The notes below the pieces were generated by a model. The model did no database searches. It had not been told where the DNA came from and was given only the letters and a program-made list of their open reading frames with translations. This document shows, piece by piece, positions 1-6,139 of a stretch of 8,363 bases of DNA (within the stretch, counting starts at the first letter, position 1; each line of letters opens with the position of its first letter). Made by a program: the position numbers and the translations under genes. The stretch is from JAKAGZ01 sp964595355 (GTDB lineage Bacteria > Bacteroidota > Ignavibacteria > Ignavibacteriales > Ignavibacteriaceae), in assembly GCA_964595355.1 (NCBI GenBank), contig CAZQQD010000114.1:1-8363 (forward strand). The letters run 5' to 3'.

Positions 1-1355
1 ATGACGGGGATACCCTTTTAACAACCGGTATGCCTATTGATCATATGTATTGCTTCCTGGAAGGCAAAATGAACTTTTATATGAACGTAAACGGGCAATT
101 GGTTTATTACCATAGTGTTGAAAATAATGATCTTACCGGAGGAGTGACAGGAGTATTACCATATTCGAGACTTAAGAAATCACCAGGCAATTCATATGCA
201 GTAGGAAGAGTTCGTATAATAAAACTTCATAAAAAATATTTTCAGGAGCTTGAAAAACTTAATCCTGATTTAATACAACGCCTGATAGGCTATATGACTG
301 AAAGGGCACGTGTTTTTGCAACTACACAAATGCAACAGGAAAAAGTTAGTGCTCTCGGCAAACTTGCTGCCGGAATTGCACACGAAATGAACAATCCCGC
401 TGCTGCCATTAGCAGAATATCCGAAGAGCTGGATAAGAGGTTAAAATTAAATTTTGAACTCACTGAAGAATTATTAAAATATAATATTGCTCCCCAACTT
501 ATCGGGAACATTAGGCAATTAGCAAAAAATAAAGGAAATAATCGTACGGTAAAGACAAAATTAACCCCTCTGCAGCGTATTCAAAATGAAGATAAACTGA
601 ACGATTGGTTGAATGAAAAAGGAATTAACAGCAGTAATGAAATAGCAGAAACTTTTGCTGAGGCCGGTATTTTGCCGGATGATCTTGAAAAAATTATACA
701 GGATGTTCCCACCGAAGCTCTTCAAAATATTCTTGACTGGTTAGAAAATTTGCTAAGCTCAGAGTTGATAATAAAAGATCTCGATAATGCCTCCGATCGA
801 ATTACCATGCTGGTGGGTGCTATTAAATCTCATGTTAGAATGGATAGGTCGGGAGATCTGCAAAGAACGAATATTCACGAGGACCTGGAAAATAGCCTGA
901 TACTTCTTGGATATAAAATCCGCGATAAAAATATACAGCTTAAAAAAAATTTCTGTGATGATATGACTGACGTTGATGCCTACATTGGAGAGTTAAACCA
1001 GGTTTGGACAAATTTAATTGATAATGCCATTTATGCAGTTCCACAAAATGGTGAAATTAATATTGAAACTGAGTGTGATAAAAAAAATATAACCGTAAAA
1101 ATTACAGACAATGGTACAGGTATCCCTAAAGAAATTTTATCCAGAATATTTGATCCTTTTTTCACTACAAAGAACGTAGGTGAAGGCACTGGTATAGGGC
1201 TTGATATTGTAAAGAATGTAATTAACCGTCATAAGGGAGATATAAAAGTAAATTCCATACCGGGTAAAACTGAATTTATTATCAGTATACCGGTTTCTCA
1301 ACATTTATCAAAAAAAGAATCGAAAGATGAAACTTCCATTCATTCTAATAACTGA
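1..1355 (+). CDS. Sensor histidine kinase with N-terminal cNMP-binding-like domain (5' end outside window)
   Basis: The frame is open from the first base, and residues before the first in-window ATG (base 30) already read like a cyclic-nucleotide-binding beta-roll (GDTLLTTG...FLEGK), so this is the 3' part of a longer gene, not one starting at base 30. In order, I see the end of the cNMP-binding-like domain, with a cassette-like TGVLPYSR at 147-170; an H-box GIAHEMNNPAA with the phospho-accepting His at 381-383; a long helical insert of about 150 residues; then the HATPase domain with N-box (NQVWTNLIDNA, from 996), G1 (DNGTGIP, 1107-1127), F-box (FDPFF, 1149-1163) and G2 (GEGTGIGL, 1179-1202). 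All kinase motifs look intact. The cassette lacks the usual RxA arginine motif, so binding of cAMP or cGMP is doubtful. No transmembrane segment is seen, so it is probably cytosolic. The 3' end overlaps the next gene by 29 bp; that protein is the likely phosphotransfer partner. Confidence 0.9.
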   Translation, partial: DGDTLLTTGMPIDHMYCFLEGKMNFYMNVNGQLVYYHSVENNDLTGGVTGVLPYSRLKKSPGNSYAVGRVRIIKLHKKYFQELEKLNPDLIQRLIGYMTERARVFATTQMQQEKVSALGKLAAGIAHEMNNPAAAISRISEELDKRLKLNFELTEELLKYNIAPQLIGNIRQLAKNKGNNRTVKTKLTPLQRIQNEDKLNDWLNEKGINSSNEIAETFAEAGILPDDLEKIIQDVPTEALQNILDWLENLLSSELIIKDLDNASDRITMLVGAIKSHVRMDRSGDLQRTNIHEDLENSLILLGYKIRDKNIQLKKNFCDDMTDVDAYIGELNQVWTNLIDNAIYAVPQNGEINIETECDKKNITVKITDNGTGIPKEILSRIFDPFFTTKNVGEGTGIGLDIVKNVINRHKGDIKVNSIPGKTEFIISIPVSQHLSKKESKDETSIHSNN

Positions 1356-2988
1356 TGATGACAGTCAGGTATTAAGAGCTATACAGCGGGACGTTCGGAA
1401 TAAATTTCGTGAGGATTACAAAATACTTGCGATTGAATCTGCTGTTGAAACGCTTGAAGCAGTTAAGGAATTAAAGTCAAAAAATGAAACAGTAGCACTT
1501 TTTATTTCCGATCAGCGGATGCCAGAAATGGAGGGCACCGCACTTTTAGAAAAAGCAAAAGATTTCTTTCCTGATGCAAAAAAAGTATTGTTGACTGCCT
1601 ACTCCGACATTGAAGCTGCAATAAAAGCTATTAACACCTTAAGGTTAGATTATTACCTTCTCAAACCATGGAGTCCTCCTGAAGAAAAACTCTATCCTGT
1701 AATAACCGATCTGCTTGAAGATTGGCAGAACAGCTTTACCCCCGAATTTGAAGGAATAAAAATTATTGGCTATCAATGGTCTCCTCTGTCTCATAAAATA
1801 AAAGATTTTTTGACCGGCAATTTAATTCCGTATAAATGGATTGATGTGGAATTAAATAAAGAAGCCGAAGAATTAATGAATACACATAAAATAAAATCAG
1901 ATAAATTACCGGCTGTTATATTTGAAGACGGTACTTTGTTAAAAAATCCGACTGATACTGAAATTGGGGAAAAAGTCGGACTGAAATCGACAGCATCACA
2001 GGAACTTTATGATGTAGTAATTATCGGTGCAGGACCGGCGGGTTTAGCGGCTGCAGTTTACGGCGGCACTGAAGGATTAAAAACTCTCATGATAGAAAAG
2101 AAGGCGCCCGGTGGTCAGGCCGGCACTAGCTCTAGAATTGAAAATTATCTTGGATTTCCATCCGGACTTTCAGGCTCAGATCTTACCCGAAGAGCTTTGA
2201 CACAGGCACAAAGATTCGGAGTCGAGCTACTTTCACCCTGCCAGGTTGTTGATATAAAAACAAAGGACAATTATAAAATTTTATCTCTGTCAAACGGACC
2301 TGAAATAAAAGCGCACACCGTTGTAATATCTACAGGTGTCGACTACAGAACCCTGGATGTTAAAGGTATTAAGGAACTTACAGGAGCCGGAGTGTACTAT
2401 GGATCGGCAACAGCCGAAGTACATTCCTGTAAGGGTAAAAATGTTTTTATTGTCGGAGGAGGCAACTCGGCAGGCCAGGCAGCGATGTATCTTTCAGGAT
2501 TTGCTAAAAACGTTTTTATAGTAATCAGAAGAGACTCTCTCAATGCAACAATGTCACACTACCTCATTGACCAGATTAACTTAACAAATAATATAACTGT
2601 CATTACTAATTCTGTAATTTCTGAAGCAATAGGAAAAAACAAGCTTGAATGTATAACTATAAAGAATAATGTTACAGATGAACAGAAAACCGAACAGGCA
2701 GGCGCACTGTTTATCTTTATCGGTGCCAGACCGGTTACAGACTGGATAAAGTTAAATATTTATAAAGATGCCAAGGGCTTTATTGAAACAGGAAGAGATC
2801 TATTTAAATTTGAAACTTTTAAAAAAGTATGGAAGCTTGATCGCGATCCTTACCTCCTTGAAACCTGTATACCGGGAATTTTCTGCGCTGGTGACGTCAG
2901 AGCGGGTGCTATGAACCGTGTTGCTTCTGCAGTGGGCGAAGGCGCAATGGCTATAAAGCTTATCCATGAGTATTTGGAAGGAATCTAG
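1327..2988 (+). CDS. Fused response regulator / degenerate glutaredoxin-like / thioredoxin-reductase-like FAD flavoprotein
   Basis: A 553-residue three-domain protein. Residues 1-133 are a receiver domain with acidic pocket D10-D12, phospho-acceptor D62 in SDQRMPEMEG, T90 and K113 in the KPW motif. Residues about 140-220 resemble a glutaredoxin, but the CPxC position reads WSPLS, without cysteine. Residues about 227-553 form a two-dinucleotide-fold flavoprotein: FAD-binding GAGPAG at 234-239, NAD(P)H-binding GGGNSAG at 377-383 and the C-terminal FAD motif GIFCAGD at 517-523. Thioredoxin reductase has its CxxC near 359-362, where this protein reads GSAT; C368 lies nearby but is single. It should therefore bind FAD and NAD(P)H and transfer electrons to an unknown acceptor, probably without the classical dithiol step, under control of phosphorylation at D62. 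The start at 1327 lies inside the kinase gene with no strong ribosome site, which suggests translational coupling. The domain order matches what databases call fused response regulator/thioredoxin-disulfide reductase; that name overstates what the active site shows. Confidence 0.92.
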   Translation: MKLPFILITDDDSQVLRAIQRDVRNKFREDYKILAIESAVETLEAVKELKSKNETVALFISDQRMPEMEGTALLEKAKDFFPDAKKVLLTAYSDIEAAIKAINTLRLDYYLLKPWSPPEEKLYPVITDLLEDWQNSFTPEFEGIKIIGYQWSPLSHKIKDFLTGNLIPYKWIDVELNKEAEELMNTHKIKSDKLPAVIFEDGTLLKNPTDTEIGEKVGLKSTASQELYDVVIIGAGPAGLAAAVYGGTEGLKTLMIEKKAPGGQAGTSSRIENYLGFPSGLSGSDLTRRALTQAQRFGVELLSPCQVVDIKTKDNYKILSLSNGPEIKAHTVVISTGVDYRTLDVKGIKELTGAGVYYGSATAEVHSCKGKNVFIVGGGNSAGQAAMYLSGFAKNVFIVIRRDSLNATMSHYLIDQINLTNNITVITNSVISEAIGKNKLECITIKNNVTDEQKTEQAGALFIFIGARPVTDWIKLNIYKDAKGFIETGRDLFKFETFKKVWKLDRDPYLLETCIPGIFCAGDVRAGAMNRVASAVGEGAMAIKLIHEYLEGI

Positions 2989-3043
2989 CTGATAAAATGT
3001 TTTTCGTTTTTTAAAATGGAATCAAAAAAATATTGAGGTAAAA

Positions 3044-3307
3044 ATGCACAGATATCTTGTAATTTCTCCACATACTGCGGAAGACTGTAAAATGGCAATT
3101 AAAGAATTTAGAAAGTATAATGCAGGTTTCCTTACACATTTTGAATGGGGATGTTTAGATGATGATCATACGGCTTATGCAATAATAGAAGCTGAAAGTC
3201 ACGAAAATGCTAAAATGTCCGTCCCAACTATCTTCAGGGAAAAATCCAGGGTTATATTGCTTACCTATTTTGATCCGGCTTCAGAGGAAGATAAGCTTCA
3301 TAAATAA
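3044..3307 (+). CDS. Small conserved-looking protein of unknown function, 87 aa
   Basis: The ATG is preceded by a good ribosome site (TTGAGG, about 6 bases upstream). The gene lies 55 bp after the receiver-flavoprotein gene on the same strand, so it is probably in the same transcript. The protein is short, soluble and mixed alpha/beta. It begins with a strand (RYLVISP), then a helix, and carries a HFEWGCLDDDHTAYAIIEA segment, ending in a strand (SRVILLTYF) and a charged tail. The pattern looks like a small ferredoxin-like or dimeric alpha-beta-barrel fold. That is an impression from strand/helix alternation, not a recognised domain. Cysteines at residues 16 and 37 are not arranged as a CxxC. 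No function can be named; position suggests a helper of, or protein co-regulated with, the kinase/flavoprotein pair. Confidence 0.8.
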   Translation: MHRYLVISPHTAEDCKMAIKEFRKYNAGFLTHFEWGCLDDDHTAYAIIEAESHENAKMSVPTIFREKSRVILLTYFDPASEEDKLHK

Positions 3308-3377
3308 AGCATAATGATAAATATGCAGTTTTATTTATCACACAATTCTAAATCATTAGCATTTGGGAGAATAGGAA

Positions 3378-3407
3378 CTTGTTATAATTTTTATAAAATT
3401 ATACAAG
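3378..3407 (+). other. AT-rich hairpin in the leader of the rhodanese gene
   Basis: Arms CTTGT-T-ATAATTTT and AAAATTATACAAG pair over 13 bp with one bulged T (3383) and a 3-base loop. No uninterrupted T-run follows directly, but a T-rich stretch (TCTTTTTAT) starts about 10 bases later, so a weak terminator for the upstream operon is possible, as is an mRNA leader structure for the rhodanese gene 45 bases downstream. High local AT content makes chance pairing easier, so the call is cautious. Confidence 0.4.
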
Positions 3408-3452
3408 CCTAAAGTTATCTTTTTATAACAAACAAAAAATTAAAGTTTAAAA

Positions 3453-3797
3453 ATGCACGATCGCGTAGCAGGTCAAAAGAATTTAATTCTTGAAGACCTG
3501 GATTCAGAATCATTTGCTGAAAAAATTAAAAGTGATAAAAATGCAGTAATCATAGATGTCAGGACCCCAATGGAATATGACGAAGGACATCTTGCCGACT
3601 CGCTGTTAATTGATATAAGCAATCCTTCATTCACAAACGAGATTGAAAAACTGGATAAGTCAAAAAGCTATTACATCTACTGCAAAAGCGGAAACCGAAG
3701 CTGGCATGCAGGCAATTACATGCTTAAACAAGGATTTCAATCAGTAGCCCATTTATCGCCGGGGATTATAGGCTGGAACGGGCCAATTGAGAAATAA
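3453..3797 (+). CDS. Single-domain rhodanese-like sulfurtransferase
   Basis: A 114-residue single rhodanese domain, similar in size to GlpE/PspE-type proteins. Visible hallmarks are the VIIDVRTPMEYDEGHL segment (CH2A-like, residues about 30-45), the active-site loop YCKSGNRS with catalytic C77 and R82, and the C-terminal SPGIIGWNG (CH2B-like). The family accepts a sulfane sulfur on the loop cysteine as a persulfide and passes it to thiols or other acceptors. The loop is complete, so activity is likely. No signal peptide or membrane segment is present, so it should be cytosolic. It lies 145 bp downstream of the 87-residue gene on the same strand; that gap holds a hairpin, so it may have its own promoter or be partly separated from the operon. 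No Shine-Dalgarno is visible before the ATG. The redox flavoprotein upstream makes a persulfide or thiol-redox link attractive but unproven. Confidence 0.9.
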   Translation: MHDRVAGQKNLILEDLDSESFAEKIKSDKNAVIIDVRTPMEYDEGHLADSLLIDISNPSFTNEIEKLDKSKSYYIYCKSGNRSWHAGNYMLKQGFQSVAHLSPGIIGWNGPIEK

Positions 3798-3840
3798 CTA
3801 ACTGATTTAAAAGATAAAGCAGTCTTCTTCCCTTCGATAT

Positions 3841-4287
3841 CTAATGTATATATACACTGTTTCCGTTTGTGTGAACTATATATTTTTGTAATTCAAAATC
3901 AACTGCCCGGCCTGAATTATGTTTATCCAGGTAATTTTCCAGCTCAATAAAGAACCACTGTTTGGAAAGTTTATTTTCAACTGCAAATTCCATTAACCAA
4001 TCAATTTGATGAACGTTTAAAATATTATTCGTAAAGGCTAATTTAATTCCATCCTTTAAGAACGATTCAGCAATTTCAAAACTTGAGAATTGCGGGACTT
4101 CTGCTTTTATAAATTCATTATTTATAAAATCACTTATAGCTGCTTCAATAAAAGCATTATTGAAACCTAATATACTACCGATTTTTTTTAATGAAGTTCT
4201 TTCGTTCTCAGTTATGTGTTTCTCCCTGCCGGCCAGTATCAAAAGCCCCCTGAAGTAGTTGCTCGTGTCTAAAGGATTGATCGTCAT
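3841..4287 (-). CDS. Small helical protein, possibly TerB-like
   Basis: Start chosen at the ATG at 4287, because GGAG sits 6 bases upstream; the in-frame GTG at 4299 overlaps that ribosome site and would add only four residues. The product has 148 residues, mostly amphipathic helices, with no transmembrane segment and no Cys cluster. The N-terminal part (NYFRGLLILAGREKHITENE...LKKIGSILGF) resembles the acidic helical TerB/DjlA-type fold, in which a helix is followed by an I-T/D-E-x-E turn. The resemblance is by eye only and metal-binding residues cannot be assigned. It converges on the rhodanese gene with 43 bp between stops and no clear terminator. No operon partner is visible. Function is unknown; the TerB association is a weak structural guess. 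Confidence 0.72.
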   Translation of the reverse strand: MTINPLDTSNYFRGLLILAGREKHITENERTSLKKIGSILGFNNAFIEAAISDFINNEFIKAEVPQFSSFEIAESFLKDGIKLAFTNNILNVHQIDWLMEFAVENKLSKQWFFIELENYLDKHNSGRAVDFELQKYIVHTNGNSVYIH

Positions 4288-4580
4288 AGTACACTCCACA
4301 TTTAATTGAATTAGCGAAAAAAGAATTTATTCAATAAAAATAGTAGAGCTACAAGACCATAAGCACCTGTCTTAATATATATTTTAGGAATGCTGCATTA
4401 AGTAAAGAATAGCTTTTTTACAAAACTAACTTTATTTGGTTCCATAATTAATTGGAGAAAAATTTTACCCCTATGAGCGTTTGGAATTACTTTCATTAAC
4501 TAACAAAGTGGCAGAAAATTTAATGTTATTATATTTTTTTGACTATTTTAGTGGTAACAGATCAAACATAATGAGGAAAT
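4288..4580. other. Divergent intergenic region with no assigned content
   Basis: This 293-bp AT-rich stretch lies between two divergently transcribed genes and must hold both their promoters. I see no RNA gene, strong hairpin or convincing small coding frame. A TTGACT at 4539-4544 resembles a -35 box for the + strand gene, but no good -10 lies 16-18 bases downstream, so no promoter is called. Confidence 0.4.
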
Positions 4581-4844
4581 ATGCGCACAATTTACCTGAG
4601 GAAAGAAGATAAAAACGGCATCAGAAAAGTTTTGCTGGATATGCCGTACCTGTCATCTCACAAGTTGATAAGGTTTCCAAAGTATAAATTCGAAGATGGA
4701 TTGTATTTGCTTAACAAGACAAAGAAAGCAAATGAAGTAGAAAAATATAACCTGACAAAAGATAAAATTAAGAAAGAAGACGAGAACTTTTATTACTTCA
4801 GGTTCCCCTTCAAGCCCGATGAAGTTGAAGATTATGCAAACTGA
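4581..4844 (+). CDS. Hypothetical basic protein, 87 aa
   Basis: The ATG has a good ribosome site (GAGG about 5 bases upstream, at 4573-4576), and the frame ends in TGA immediately at a strong terminator, which together support a real gene. The product is rich in Lys and in aromatic residues, lacks cysteine, and has no membrane segment or signal peptide. It opens with a beta-like MRTIYLRKED and ends in an acidic tail (FPFKPDEVEDYAN). A YNLTKDKIKKEDENFYYFRF segment suggests a charged helix followed by a strand. I recognise no family. It stands alone on its strand, convergent with the RRM gene. Confidence 0.72.
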   Translation: MRTIYLRKEDKNGIRKVLLDMPYLSSHKLIRFPKYKFEDGLYLLNKTKKANEVEKYNLTKDKIKKEDENFYYFRFPFKPDEVEDYAN

Positions 4845-4886
4845 TAAATTAAAGTCTCTCATTTAAAATGAGAGACTTTAATTTAT
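4844..4886. terminator. Bidirectional hairpin terminator between convergent genes
   Basis: A perfect 19-bp inverted repeat, arms 4844-4862 and 4868-4886, around a 5-base spacer TTAAA. The core is AAAGTCTCTCAT/ATGAGAGACTTT with AT-rich outer pairs, giving A-tract/T-tract flanks on both strands as expected of a two-way Rho-independent terminator. It begins on the last base of one stop codon and ends 5 bases before the stop of the RRM gene. Confidence 0.88.
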
Positions 4887-4891
4887 TCACA

Positions 4892-5230
4892 CTACCAGCC
4901 CCTTCTTCCGCCGCCGCCACGACTACCGCCGCGTCCACCTCCTCTGAAGTTGCCACCTCTTCCCCCGCCACCTGACCTTCTGTTATCATTTTTAGGACGG
5001 GCTTCATTAACTACTAATTTATTACCCTTTACTTCCTTTGTATTAAGCTCATTCATCGCTTTTTGAGCTTCACTTACTCCAGGCATTTCAACAAAACCAA
5101 ATCCTTTTGATGCTCCTGAAAATATATCACGTATTACTTTTACGCTTTTTACCTGTCCGAACTCAGAGAATAAACCTTGTAAATCATCATCGGTTACATC
5201 CTTTGACAAGTTACCTACATAAATGTTCAT
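4892..5230 (-). CDS. RRM-type RNA-binding protein with Gly/Arg-rich tail
   Basis: A 112-residue protein. Residues 1-79 are one RNA recognition motif: RNP2 is IYVGNL (3-8) and RNP1 is KGFGFVEM (42-49), with aromatic residues Y4, F44 and F46 placed to stack on RNA bases. Residues 84-112 are almost only Gly, Arg and Ser (RGG-like repeats, ending RRGW), a flexible RNA-contacting tail as in cyanobacterial Rbp and other bacterial glycine-rich RRM proteins. The family binds single-stranded RNA in the cytosol and is often cold-responsive; neither target nor regulation can be read here. The start has AAAGGAAAA about 8 bases upstream. A candidate promoter lies about 85 bp upstream, leaving a leader of roughly 80 bases. 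The gene is monocistronic, bounded downstream by the strong convergent terminator. The tail is locally GC-rich simply because of its Gly/Arg codons. Confidence 0.96.
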   Translation of the reverse strand: MNIYVGNLSKDVTDDDLQGLFSEFGQVKSVKVIRDIFSGASKGFGFVEMPGVSEAQKAMNELNTKEVKGNKLVVNEARPKNDNRRSGGGGRGGNFRGGGRGGSRGGGGRRGW

Positions 5231-5316
5231 ATGTACTTTTCCTTTGAATTATTAAAAAATTATGAATATTCAGAATACTTTAGGGTATTACCAATGAAGT
5301 AAACTGGGAGTATGGC

Positions 5317-5344
5317 AATATACAACAAAACATTTCGTAAACAA
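5317..5344 (-). promoter_or_regulatory. Candidate promoter for the RRM gene
   Basis: On the - strand, TTGTTT (5339-5344) is followed after 16 bases by TATATT (5317-5322). The same stretch can also be read as TTTG-N19-TATATTG, close to the Bacteroidota pattern TTTG-N19-21-TAnnTTTG. Either reading predicts a start near 5310 and a leader of about 80 bases. Such matches occur by chance in AT-rich DNA. Confidence 0.35.
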
Positions 5345-5368
5345 ACAGCAAAATGCGAGTTAAAACAA

Positions 5369-5397
5369 AAGCCTGTATCGTTGAAGCTATAAGGCTT
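5369..5397 (-). terminator. Possible terminator after the DUF4386 gene
   Basis: On the - strand, AAGCCT pairs with AGGCTT (6 bp, possibly 3 more pairs after a bulge), followed directly by TTGTTTT. It lies 23 bp beyond the stop of the DUF4386 gene, where a terminator is expected. The stem is short and the loop long, so it is a weak candidate. Confidence 0.4.
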
Positions 5398-5419
5398 AAA
5401 CTTAAAGATTTTGAATTTT

Positions 5420-6112
5420 TCAGGCCGATTCCGGTTGTTGTGTTTTTACTCCTTTAATTAAAAGCCAAAGCATTATTGAAATTTCTCCTAAAATCCAGAA
5501 TGGTAAAGCAAATTTTGAAACAATATTGGTATAGCCTGGAAAAAGCAGAGATGTAAAAGATGGTATGATATAGGCTATACCGTTTAGAATCAGAAATACT
5601 CCCAATATACGGGGAATAAATCCAGACTTATAAACCAGATAACCGAATGGTAAAAGCCAGAGTCCCCAGAACGTTTCTAATACAAGTGAACCATAGTCGT
5701 TAATTTTAAAAAACAACATTGCCAAGTCCTGTCTCTGGCTAACGCCGAATGTTTTCAACACTTCGCCTTTTAAAATCATAAGAGAAGCGATATTTAATGC
5801 TTCCATAAAAAATACAGTTGGAATTTGCACAAGAACCAATGCAACCAAAATTTTAGCCTGACGCTCATTCACCTGCTTGAACAACCGGTATAAAACTAAT
5901 GCTATAAAAACCCAGAGAGTGCTGGATATAATATCATTAATAATACCCGTTCTAAATAAAAACTCATTGGCAAGAATTTTATTGGCAGTGGCAGCAGCAT
6001 CACCCGGCGCAATAGTTTGTGATGGAATATAAAACACCCCGTAGAGTCCTGTCAATACCCAGATAAGGTATAGCAGTCCGGCAAGTCTTGCAGTTTTTTT
6101 AATCGAATTCAT
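5420..6112 (-). CDS. DUF4386-family integral membrane protein
   Basis: A 230-residue protein with six hydrophobic segments at about 9-29, 55-77, 85-113, 140-160, 166-190 and 198-219, so it is almost certainly an inner-membrane protein. The opening KTARLAGLLYLIW, the GxxxxIPS segment after helix 1 and the overall six-helix pattern match what I recall of DUF4386 proteins, a family without an established activity. The N-terminal KKTAR stretch is positive, which favours the N-terminus inside. There are no Cys pairs or other obvious catalytic residues. AAGGGA lies just before the ATG. The gene begins 27 bp after the stop of the DUF4395 gene on the same strand, so the two probably share a transcript. 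No soluble partner is visible. Confidence 0.85.
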   Translation of the reverse strand: MNSIKKTARLAGLLYLIWVLTGLYGVFYIPSQTIAPGDAAATANKILANEFLFRTGIINDIISSTLWVFIALVLYRLFKQVNERQAKILVALVLVQIPTVFFMEALNIASLMILKGEVLKTFGVSQRQDLAMLFFKINDYGSLVLETFWGLWLLPFGYLVYKSGFIPRILGVFLILNGIAYIIPSFTSLLFPGYTNIVSKFALPFWILGEISIMLWLLIKGVKTQQPESA

Positions 6113-6139
6113 TTTTTCCCTTTTTTATTGTTTGAAGCA

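Noticed and set aside
290..511. Open frame on the - strand inside the histidine kinase gene
   Set aside because: Antisense to the clear H-box region, low-complexity Ser/Ala composition, no ribosome site.
2336..2521. Short + strand frame inside the flavoprotein gene
   Set aside because: Out-of-frame shadow of a strongly conserved NAD(P)H-binding region.
2989..3043. A/T runs after the flavoprotein gene as a terminator
   Set aside because: AAAATG/T-run pairing is weak, with no GC-containing stem; read-through to the 87-residue gene is more likely.
3315..3340. TGATAAAT/ATTTATCA inverted repeat after the 87-residue gene at 3044
   Set aside because: Nearly all A/T, 10-base loop and no T-run after it; could be chance in AT-rich DNA.
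4539..4572. TTGACT...CATAAT as a promoter for the orphan gene
   Set aside because: The spacer is 22 bases, too long for a standard -35/-10 pair, and the -10 overlaps the ribosome site region.
4653..4862. - strand frame opposite the 87-residue orphan gene
   Set aside because: Its start lies in the terminator stem and its Phe/Ile-rich product is what the reverse complement of a Lys-rich gene gives; the + strand frame has the better ribosome site.
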